From positions 1 to 42,768 of the forward strand of contig NZ_QWLA01000025.1 of NCBI RefSeq assembly GCF_003574095.1: DNA of 42,768 bases. Direction: 5' to 3'. This document shows, one piece after another, positions 36,179-42,768 of the stretch; the stretch's first letter is position 1; each line of letters starts with the position of its first letter. Made by a program: the position numbers and the translations under genes. The notes below the pieces were generated by a model. That model saw nothing but the letters and a program-made list of their open reading frames with translations. It searched no databases and was not told the DNA's origin. The stretch comes from Calidithermus roseus (GTDB lineage Bacteria; Deinococcota; Deinococci; Deinococcales; Thermaceae).

Positions 36179-37399
36179 ATGCAGATGCAAAGTGTTTCGA
36201 AGGCCCACACCAGCCTGGTCAGCAGCCTGGGAGTGGATGGGCGTATCCTGACCATGCTGGTGGTGCTGGCGGTGGTTTGGACAGTATTCCAGATTCTCAC
36301 CATGGGCCAGCCGGGGCAGTTCCTGAGCCCGCAAAACCTCTGGAACCTTTCGGTCCAGACAGCCGTGGTGGGCATCATGGTGGGCGGCATGGTGATGGTG
36401 ATCGTGACGCGCCAGATTGACCTTTCGGTCGGTTCTGTTCTGGGCTTCAGCGGCATGATCATGGCCCTGATCCAGACGGTTCCACCCCTGGGCTGGGGTG
36501 GGAACTGGCTTCTGGCGCTGCTGGCTGGCTTACTGCTCGGGGCCCTGATCGGGGCCTTTCAGGGGTACTGGGTGGCCTACTGGGGCGTACCGGCTTTTGT
36601 GGTTACCTTAGCGGGATTGCTAATTTTTCGCAACGCCACCTTCATTGTGGCCAGTGGGCGCACCATTGGCCCCCTCAACGATAACTTCAAGGTGCTGGGC
36701 GGCGGCCTCAACGGCTCGATTGGGGAGTTCTGGACCTGGGTGGTGGGGTTGGCGGTGATGGCTTACATCGTCTACCAGGCCCTCACCAACCGCAACCGGC
36801 GTATCAAAAACGGCCTGCCCGTGCGTCCGATGTGGGCCGAGGTGGTGGTCAACGGGGCTCTGCTGGCCCTGACCCTGGCCTTCGTGCTGGTGATGAACGC
36901 CTTCCCCTATCCGGGCACCAACGTGCCCCGGGGCATGCCGGTGCCGGTGCTGATTACCTTGATTGTGCTGTTTGTGTTGAACTGGGTGGCGCTCAATACC
37001 CGTTTTGGCCGCTATGTGTTTGCCATTGGGGGAAACCCCGAAGCCGCTTTGCTGGCCGGTATCAACGTCAAGCGCATGCTGGTAGCGGTGTTTGCCCTGA
37101 TGGGGATGCTGGCCGCCCTGGCCGGGGCGGTGCAGGCCGCCCGCTTGAACTTCGTGACCAACAGCATGGGGAACCTCCTCGAGCTCGACGTGATCGCGGC
37201 AGCGGTGATTGGGGGAACGGCCCTGGCGGGGGGGAGCGGCACCATCGTGGGCGCGGCCCTGGGGGCCCTCCTGATGTCTTCCTTGCGTAGCGGGATGGTG
37301 CTGATGGGACTGCCCACCGAGTGGCAGAACGTGGTGCTGGGGACGGTACTGTTGGCAGCCGTTATCTGGAACAGCGTCTATTTGAGGAGTCGGAGGTAA
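36179..37399 (+). CDS. xylH: D-xylose ABC transporter, permease
   Basis: The protein has 406 residues. ATG 36179 is chosen because AGGTGGAGG lies eight bases upstream; GTG 36164 is a weaker option. About ten hydrophobic helices are seen, with family motifs [20 protein letters not shown] and [18 protein letters not shown], and [20 protein letters not shown] near the end. It forms the membrane channel of the xylose importer, with XylG on the inner side. Two bases separate it from xylG. Confidence 0.9.
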   Translation: MQMQSVSKAHTSLVSSLGVDGRILTMLVVLAVVWTVFQILTMGQPGQFLSPQNLWNLSVQTAVVGIMVGGMVMVIVTRQIDLSVGSVLGFSGMIMALIQTVPPLGWGGNWLLALLAGLLLGALIGAFQGYWVAYWGVPAFVVTLAGLLIFRNATFIVASGRTIGPLNDNFKVLGGGLNGSIGEFWTWVVGLAVMAYIVYQALTNRNRRIKNGLPVRPMWAEVVVNGALLALTLAFVLVMNAFPYPGTNVPRGMPVPVLITLIVLFVLNWVALNTRFGRYVFAIGGNPEAALLAGINVKRMLVAVFALMGMLAALAGAVQAARLNFVTNSMGNLLELDVIAAAVIGGTALAGGSGTIVGAALGALLMSSLRSGMVLMGLPTEWQNVVLGTVLLAAVIWNSVYLRSRR

Positions 37400-37401
37400 G
37401 C

Positions 37402-38172
37402 ATGACCCCGCTGGTTGAAATGCGCAACATCAGTCTTCGCTTCGGAGGGAACCAGGCCCTGGACAACGTATCGGTCAACCTGTACCCCGGCGAGGTGGTG
37501 GGGCTGCTGGGGCACAACGGAGCGGGCAAGTCCACCCTGATCAAGGTGCTTTCCGGCGCTTACCGGGCCGACTCCGGCCAGATCTGGGTAAACGGGCAGG
37601 AGGTGCAGATTCGCACCCCCCAGGATGCCCAGGCCCAGGGTATCGAGACCATCTACCAGACCCTGGCCCTGGCCGACAACCTGGATGCGGTGGCCAACGT
37701 ATTTCTGGGGCGGGAGAAGGTACGGGGGGTGAGGCTGGACGAGGACATCATGGAACTCGAGGCCCGCAAGACCCTGGATCGGCTGCGGGTGAAAATCCCT
37801 TCCCTGCGCCTGCCGGTGGCCCAGATGTCGGGGGGCCAGCGCCAGACCGTGGCCATTGGGCGGGCCATCTATTTCAAAGCCCGCTGCCTGATCATGGATG
37901 AACCCACGGCAGCGTTGGGGCCGGAGGAAACCCAGAAAGTCCACCAGCTCATTAAGGCCCTCAAGGCCGAGGGGGTGGGGATATTTTTGATTAGCCACGA
38001 CCTGCACGATGTCTTTGACCTGGCTGACCGCATCACGGTAATGAAAAACGGACGACTGGTAGGCACCGTCTACACCCAGGACGTCACCCACGACGACGTA
38101 CTGGGCATGATTATCGGTGGAGTGATGCCCAAAAACGCCCGGCCTGCCGACCAGCCTGCGCCGCGAGCTTGA
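37402..38172 (+). CDS. xylG: D-xylose ABC transporter, ATP-binding protein (single domain)
   Basis: The protein has 256 residues from ATG 37402, behind CGGAGGTAAG. Walker A is [18 protein letters not shown], the signature [19 protein letters not shown], and Walker [13 protein letters not shown] followed by [10 protein letters not shown]. The E. coli XylG has two fused ATPase domains (about 510 residues); this one has a single domain and should work as a homodimer. It powers xylose import. Confidence 0.88.
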   Translation: MTPLVEMRNISLRFGGNQALDNVSVNLYPGEVVGLLGHNGAGKSTLIKVLSGAYRADSGQIWVNGQEVQIRTPQDAQAQGIETIYQTLALADNLDAVANVFLGREKVRGVRLDEDIMELEARKTLDRLRVKIPSLRLPVAQMSGGQRQTVAIGRAIYFKARCLIMDEPTAALGPEETQKVHQLIKALKAEGVGIFLISHDLHDVFDLADRITVMKNGRLVGTVYTQDVTHDDVLGMIIGGVMPKNARPADQPAPRA

Positions 38173-38368
38173 GGGACAGGCCTCGAGGGAACAGGCGGTC
38201 AACCCGTGCTAACCGTATCTTTGCCCGAGCAGCGGCCTGCCCGGTCTGTTGCGCAGGGCTGGGCAAAGGGCTACGGGTTGGGCTGGTGGGCTGAAAGCCC
38301 ATGCAGGCCCTGGACGTTCCGCACTGGATTGTCGAGGCGATTGAGGTGGTGACTGAAAGGAGAACCCT

Positions 38369-39415
38369 ATGCGAATCGGTATCGTGGGGGCAGGCTGGTG
38401 GGCCGGTTTTGCCCATCTTCCAGCTTTCAAAGATGCGGGGGCCGAAATTGCCGGCATCTATAGCCGCACCCCGACCCATGCCCAAAAACTGGCTGAGCAG
38501 TTTGGCGTCCGAGCCTTTGAGAGCTACGAAGACCTGCTAGCAGCCTGCGACGGCGTGGCCGTCTCTACCACCGATGATACCCACGCCCCCCTGGGCATCC
38601 AGGCCCTTGAAGCGGGCAAACACCTTTTCATGGACAAGCCGCTGGCCCGCACCGTGCAGGAGGGGCAGGCCATTGTGGATGCTGCCAGAGCCCATCAGCG
38701 CATCGGCCTGACCGCCTTCACCAGCCGGGGCGACCTGGCCGCCGAGACCGCGCAGCGTCTTGTGCAGTCGGGCGAAGTGGGCGAAATCCTGTACGTGCGT
38801 GGCTACTTCCACGGGGGCTTCATGGGCGACCCGCAAGGCCCCACCACCTGGCGGGCCAAAGCAGAGATCGGCGGAGCCGGGGGTGCGCTGGCCGACCTGG
38901 GAGCGCACCTGTTCGACCTGGTGCGTATGGTGACCGGCCTCGAGTTTACCCAGGTGATGACCCAGGCCCACATTCACCTAAAGCGCCCTGACCCGGTCAC
39001 CAACTTCGATGAAGGGGCGGTGCTGGCCCGGCTGGGCGAGGCTAGCGGGGCTTTTTCGCTCTCGAGGGTACACATCGGCGCAGACCAGCGGCTCGAGCTG
39101 GAAATCCAGGGCAGCAAGGGGGCCCTCAAGCTTTCGCCCGCCCTGTGGGGGCAGGGAGACAGCTTCCAACTGTTGCTGGCCCGTCGTCCCGGTTTCTATC
39201 AACCGGTCACGCCTGACCCCAGCCTGCTTCGGGGGCGCAACCCAGAAAGCGCCTGGGGCTATTTTCAGTTCATCGAGCTGGCCCGGCGCTTTCTCGAGGG
39301 CGCGCGTACCCACCGGCAGCCCTCGCCCAGCCTTGAGGACGGCCTGGCTGCCCAGAAGGTGATCGAGGCGGTGGTGCAAAGCAGCCAACAGCAAGACTGG
39401 GTGGCCGTGGGGTAG
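38369..39415 (+). CDS. Gfo/Idh/MocA-family NAD(P)-dependent oxidoreductase
   Basis: The protein has 348 residues from ATG 38369, behind GAAAGGAG. A Rossmann fold starts at residue 3 (IGIVGAGWWAGFAHLPAF), the family lysine lies in KHLFMDKPLARTVQ, and GGAGGALADLGAHLFDLVRM carries the substrate-binding D-x3-H motif. The family oxidises sugars or sugar-like polyols. Beside xylose transport it could be a xylose or xylose-derivative dehydrogenase, but the substrate cannot be read from sequence. The 196 bp before it hold no recognisable gene. Confidence 0.82.
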   Translation: MRIGIVGAGWWAGFAHLPAFKDAGAEIAGIYSRTPTHAQKLAEQFGVRAFESYEDLLAACDGVAVSTTDDTHAPLGIQALEAGKHLFMDKPLARTVQEGQAIVDAARAHQRIGLTAFTSRGDLAAETAQRLVQSGEVGEILYVRGYFHGGFMGDPQGPTTWRAKAEIGGAGGALADLGAHLFDLVRMVTGLEFTQVMTQAHIHLKRPDPVTNFDEGAVLARLGEASGAFSLSRVHIGADQRLELEIQGSKGALKLSPALWGQGDSFQLLLARRPGFYQPVTPDPSLLRGRNPESAWGYFQFIELARRFLEGARTHRQPSPSLEDGLAAQKVIEAVVQSSQQQDWVAVG

Positions 39416-39449
39416 CCTGTGTCTCAGGCGAACACCCCATCCAGGCCAA

Positions 39450-39496
39450 TTGACGAGCTAGGGGATACCCCCTTATTATTTCGTAACTAGAAATAA
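39450..39496 (+). promoter_or_regulatory. ROK gene promoter with autoregulatory operator
   Basis: -35 TTGACG (39450-39455) and -10 TATTAT (39474-39479) are 18 bases apart. A palindrome with arms TTATTTC (39476-39482) and GAAATAA (39490-39496) and a 7-base spacer overlaps the -10. It shares spacing and the TTTC/GAAA core with the site before xylF, as expected for a regulator that controls its own gene and the transporter. Confidence 0.65.
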
Positions 39497-39518
39497 ATAC
39501 CTGTTCCCTGAAGCTCCT

Positions 39519-40643
39519 ATGGCCAAAGCGATGAGAACCACCCCCCTTGGCGGCACCCGACAGTTGCGGCGCTGGCACCGTGCGCGTATCCTCCAGGCCA
39601 TCCGGGCCGAGGCGGGCATCTCCAGGCTCAGGCTGGCCCGCAAGCTAGACCTCTCGCCTTCTGTCGTCACTGAGGCGGTCGCCGAACTATTGGCTGAAGG
39701 GTTGTTGGTTGAGAAGCCGCTGCCCCCCACAGGCCAGGGCCGCCCTTCGGTAGCCCTCGACCTCGAGGGTGAGTGTCATGGAGTGCTGGCCTGGGAGATT
39801 GACCTCGATCGGATGGCGGTAGCCCTGTTGAACCTGCGGGGGGAGGTGCGGGCTCGAGCGGTGCTGCCCCCGGCCCCCGACAGCCTCTCGGCGGCGCTGG
39901 AGCAACTGCAAGCGGCTACCGCGCCCCACCTTTCGGGAGTGCGGGTGCTGGCCGCGGGCCTTTCCATCCCGGGGCTTCTGGAGCCTGCCCAGGGCCACCT
40001 GACCCTAGCCCCCAACCTGGGCTGGGCCGACCTGCCCTTGCTGGAGCGCTTCCGTGCGGCGCTTGAGGCGCTAGGGCTAAACAAGACCCTGGCGGTGGTG
40101 GAAAACGAGGCCAACGCCGCGGCCTACGGCCTTTATGCCCTGGGGAGCCTGGCCCTGGAGCACTGCGTTTACCTGAGCCTGGGGGTAGGGGTCGGGAGCG
40201 GGGTGGTGGTGAAGCGGAGCGTCTACCACGGGGCCCGCTTCCACGCAGGAGAGGTGGGACACATCTCCTTAGACCCCCAGGGCCCCCCCTGCCGCTGCGG
40301 CAAGCGCGGCTGCGCCGAGGCCTTTCTCAGCCTTCGCCGCTGGCAGGAAGCCCCCACCCTGGCCCGGCTGGGTGAGATGGCCGAACGCCTGGCCCAGCTT
40401 TCGGCGGTGGTGCTGGCCACCCTCGACCCCGAGCGCGTGGTGTTGGGAGGGCCGCTGGTCGAGGCCACCGGCGAGGCTCTTCTGCGGTTGATTCAGGCCA
40501 AACTCCCCCGCTACGCCCTCTCGGTGCACGCCCCCGAGCAGGTGGCGCTCTCGCCGCTGGGCCGGGAGGCGGCGCTGTTAGGGGTGGGAGCCTTGGCAGC
40601 AGACTTTTTTATGGAGCAAATGGCTTACGAAGAGGTGAGTTGA
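39519..40643 (+). CDS. xylR: ROK-family xylose-type repressor
   Basis: The protein has 374 residues from ATG 39519. An N-terminal winged helix (SRLRLARKLDLSPSVVTEAV) is joined to a ROK sugar-kinase-like domain with LSLGVGVGSGVVVKRSVYHG, AGEVGHISLD and the zinc motif CRCGKRGCAEAF. ROK repressors of the XylR/NagC type release DNA when a sugar binds. The stop codon TGA coincides with the first bases of the IS-like element, so the last residues may be shorter or altered relative to the ancestor. Xylose specificity is inferred from the neighbours. Confidence 0.82.
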   Translation: MAKAMRTTPLGGTRQLRRWHRARILQAIRAEAGISRLRLARKLDLSPSVVTEAVAELLAEGLLVEKPLPPTGQGRPSVALDLEGECHGVLAWEIDLDRMAVALLNLRGEVRARAVLPPAPDSLSAALEQLQAATAPHLSGVRVLAAGLSIPGLLEPAQGHLTLAPNLGWADLPLLERFRAALEALGLNKTLAVVENEANAAAYGLYALGSLALEHCVYLSLGVGVGSGVVVKRSVYHGARFHAGEVGHISLDPQGPPCRCGKRGCAEAFLSLRRWQEAPTLARLGEMAERLAQLSAVVLATLDPERVVLGGPLVEATGEALLRLIQAKLPRYALSVHAPEQVALSPLGREAALLGVGALAADFFMEQMAYEEVS

Positions 40644-40954
40644 CACTCCCACGGCTAAAGCGCGTGGGATTCTTGGGCTCACCACTGCGCCCGGTACGAG
40701 CGTCTTACACGGTGATGCACGGTATTTCGACCGTCTCCTCAAGCGTGACTTCCCGTGTGTCCCACGGTACGGAGTTTGGTCAAGAGTGCGGCTTGGTTTT
40801 CGCCGCACCAGACCGATGGGCATTTTATCACATACCAGCCGCCCACTATGCCACATGCCCCTGCGGGGCACGTGGGGGAGTCCTCGCCTCGCCGTGGCGA
40901 GGCGACCAGGGCTAAAGCCGCTGGGTTTTATAGCTCCCCCACACCCCCTCGCTT
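40641..40954 (-). mobile_element. Non-coding IS200/IS605-like miniature element (314 bp)
   Basis: Minus-strand left end AAGCGAGGGGGTGTGGGGG at 40954 matches the TnpB element at 2165. The right end (hairpin CCCACG/CGTGGG, then GGGAGTGTCA) at 40641 matches the truncated element at 9308. Hairpins near the left end (CTCGCC/GGCGAG and GCCCC/GGGGC) resemble transposase recognition stems. No transposase or TnpB frame remains. It abuts the ROK gene on one side and interrupts the methyltransferase on the other. Confidence 0.7.
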
Positions 40955-42032
40955 CTATAAAGGCCTCGTCCGCGCCGGTTGCGACCCCAATCCCGACCCT
41001 GCACCCCGCCTCTTCCAGGGTGGGAAAAGCGGCTTCCAGGCGGCGAAGGAGCGCCGCCTGGTCCGCCGACTCCAGCAGCCAGGGTTCCGCGCCGTGGGCG
41101 ACCCGGGCAAGCTCGCGCACCTGGCCGGGGCCGGGTTCGGGTTCAGGTTTCTTCGGCAGGATCGGTGCGCAAAGCGCGTCTGCCAGTGCGGCCAGCGTCG
41201 CCCGGTCGAGGGCCGGACGGTAGGCCACGCGCGTGGCCCCCGGTGCCTCGCGGCTGATGACGCTGACCGCGGGGTAGGCGAGCACCTCGGAGTGGAAGGC
41301 CAGGGTGTCCGCCATATCGACGTAGACCTTCAGGTGGAAGCGTTCGGCCACGAGGCTGCGCAACCGTCCGCCGTAGCGGTTCTTCATCCAGCGGTCGCTG
41401 CAAACGAAGCCCAGGCAGCCGCCCTGCGACAAAAGCGACAGGCCCCGCTCGAAGAAGGGCACGTAGAGGTCGGCGCGGTGACTGAAGGTGGGGTAGCGAC
41501 GGCGGTACTCCGCCAGCAGGGAAGCCGGGATCCGCTCCTGGCGGACATAGGGCGGGTTGCCCACCACGAAGTCGAACTCGCCCTCCAGCGGCGTCAGCAG
41601 GAAGTCCCCCTGCAGCAGCCAGCGGTCCGCCAGGGCCGTCGCGACGTCGGCGGGCAGCCCCTCGCGCCGGAGAAGGGCCACCACGGAGGCGTGGGTGCCG
41701 CGGAAGGTCTCGTGGTGCAGCTCGACCGCCCGGATCGCCCCGGCCAGGTCGGCCAGGGGGGAACCGTCCGGCCTCGCCGCCCGCCATGCGCTCAGCAGGC
41801 GTTCGATGGCCGGAAGCAGGAAGTTCCCCCCGCCAAAGGCGGGCTCCAGCAGCCGCTTCTCGTGGAGGGGCCGGTCCTGTGTGTAGCCGACCAGATCGAG
41901 GACGAAATCGACCACCTCCCGGCGCGTGTAGACCGCACCCCGAGCGGTGGCTTCGGCGCTGGAGGCCAATCGCTCGACTGCCGCCCGCGCTTCCGGAGAA
42001 ACACGGGCGGCAGGGGGCAGGTCAGGGGTCAT
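40955..42032 (-). pseudogene. DNA methyltransferase (Eco57I-like), N-terminal part cut by the IS-like element
   Basis: ATG 42032 opens the same protein as the stub at 737. About 360 residues remain. The SAM-binding motif is LLEPAFGGGNFLLPAIERLL, and the catalytic motif FDFVVGNPPYVRQERIP (NPPY, adenine-type). After VATGADEAFIEA the frame enters the element and ends at 40578. The missing remainder begins almost exactly where the fragment at 765-1394 starts, so the two ends of the window together hold one nearly complete gene. Confidence 0.8.
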
Positions 42033-42049
42033 CGTGGTGCGGTCCTCGG

Positions 42050-42340
42050 TCAGTCCTCCGCCAGCTCCTCCAGCCGCTCGCGCAGCCGGGCCACCTCCGA
42101 GCGCAGCCCGCCCAGCCCCAGCAGCACCACCCCGGCCAGGCCGCCCAGGCTGAGCTGGGCCAGCGCGTTCTGGCGCAGCGTGGCCAGGGCCTCCTGGCGG
42201 GGCAGCGAGCCCTCGGGCAGGGCCCGGGCCACCGGGGTGAGGTATCGGGCCGGTTGCAGCAGGGGGGGCAGGGCCAGCAGGGCCAGCCCCAGGGCCAGAC
42301 CTCCCAACGCCTTCAGCAGCAGCGCTTCGATCCTGGCCAT
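42050..42340 (-). CDS. Small two-helix membrane protein, right copy
   Basis: Identical in protein sequence to the 96-residue gene at 429-719: two hydrophobic helices and a C-terminal coiled coil (RLRERLEELAED). It lies 17 bases before the methyltransferase start, so the three genes of this block probably form one operon. Function unknown. Confidence 0.6.
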   Translation of the reverse strand: MARIEALLLKALGGLALGLALLALPPLLQPARYLTPVARALPEGSLPRQEALATLRQNALAQLSLGGLAGVVLLGLGGLRSEVARLRERLEELAED

Positions 42341-42342
42341 GC

Positions 42343-42765
42343 TCACCTCCCCGCGTGGGGGTCGAGTTCGACCGGCAGCTTGTAGGGGGTTTTGAAGTCG
42401 TCGAAGCGCTCCCGCTGAGGATCGAAGCCGGGGAAGTTGAAGCCCTCGGGCATCATCTCCACCACCCAGTCCGCCGGGCGGTAGCCCTCGCACACCAGCC
42501 GGTCCCCCTCCATGCGCAGGGCGATGGGGTCTTTGGGGTAGATGCGCACCCAGCGCCCGTAGAGGGGGTGCCACCTGGCCCGCCAGGAAGCGTAGATCAC
42601 GATCTTCAGCGGGGCGTCGGCGGGGGCGATGGCAGCGACCCCGGAGAGTATAGAGGCGTACTCCGCGGCGGCAGTGTACTTGCCGTTGGTGTACTCGATG
42701 AAAGCCGGATCGCCCATGTCCCCCTCGTAGCCGTAGTACAGCGCGGGGGGGCTGGCGGGGGCCAC
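42343..42765 (-). CDS. Hypothetical protein, right copy (5' end possibly outside window)
   Basis: Same 140-residue protein as at 4-426 except for DM instead of EV at residues 16-17. Its frame is also open to the window edge. The two-residue difference comes from a cluster of three base changes within four positions. Function unknown. Confidence 0.6.
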   Translation of the reverse strand: MAPASPPALYYGYEGDMGDPAFIEYTNGKYTAAAEYASILSGVAAIAPADAPLKIVIYASWRARWHPLYGRWVRIYPKDPIALRMEGDRLVCEGYRPADWVVEMMPEGFNFPGFDPQRERFDDFKTPYKLPVELDPHAGR

Positions 42766-42768
42766 CGG

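Larger units (their letters stand above)
41989..42768. repeat. 780-bp terminal inverted repeat, right copy
   Basis: Reverse complement of 1-780, with the four mismatches noted there. Identity ends inside codon 15 of the methyltransferase gene, which continues normally here. Confidence 0.95.

Overview
The window is high-GC DNA with Thermaceae-like genes (Meiothermus or Thermus type): xylose ABC transporter genes with a ROK regulator, IS200/IS605-type elements with TnpB, TPR/SARP-type regulators and a probable leaderless gene. The hexamer CTCGAG is strongly over-represented. The genus is inferred from general resemblance, without a database search. The first and last 780 bp are near-identical inverted copies, so the window is bounded by inverted repeats.

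Left flank (1-10.1 kb) is a graveyard of broken genes. It holds the repeat with two small genes, the C-terminal part of a DNA methyltransferase, an AbrB/VapC-like toxin-antitoxin pair whose toxin is cut by an IS200/IS605 element with an intact TnpB, and an exonuclease-DinG helicase cut by the other side of the same element. A ParB fragment follows, joined to the tail of an IS5-like transposase and to a phage head module (protease, small protein, MuF protein with a zincin-like C-terminus, portal C-terminus). The portal fragment starts exactly at the edge of a lone CRISPR repeat, which has leader-like DNA behind it.

The centre (10.1-31.05 kb) is one long defence locus on the plus strand. A TPR/winged-helix regulator is followed by a WYL-regulator/Cas3 fusion, cas5, cas8c (with an internal cas11c start), cas7, cmr1-cmr6, a CARF-HEPN protein, a CARF protein with a RelE-like C-terminus, cas4, cas1, cas2, a leader and an array of 27 identical 37-bp repeats. 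A complete type III-B module with two cyclic-oligoadenylate-type effectors thus sits inside a type I-C operon, between cas7 and the adaptation genes, and both share one array. Nearly all genes from cas5 to cas2 overlap or touch, which implies co-translation. A DUF2357/McrC-like nuclease and a McrB-like AAA+ ATPase follow the array directly.

Right flank (34.3-42.77 kb): a non-coding stretch with large palindromes, then the xylose module xylF-xylH-xylG (XylG has a single ATPase domain), a Gfo/Idh/MocA oxidoreductase and a ROK-family XylR-like repressor. Two matching palindromes, one at the xylF promoter and one at the ROK gene's own promoter, are probable operators. A 314-bp non-coding IS200/IS605-like element abuts the ROK gene and cuts the N-terminal part of the second methyltransferase copy. 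The inverted repeat then closes the window.
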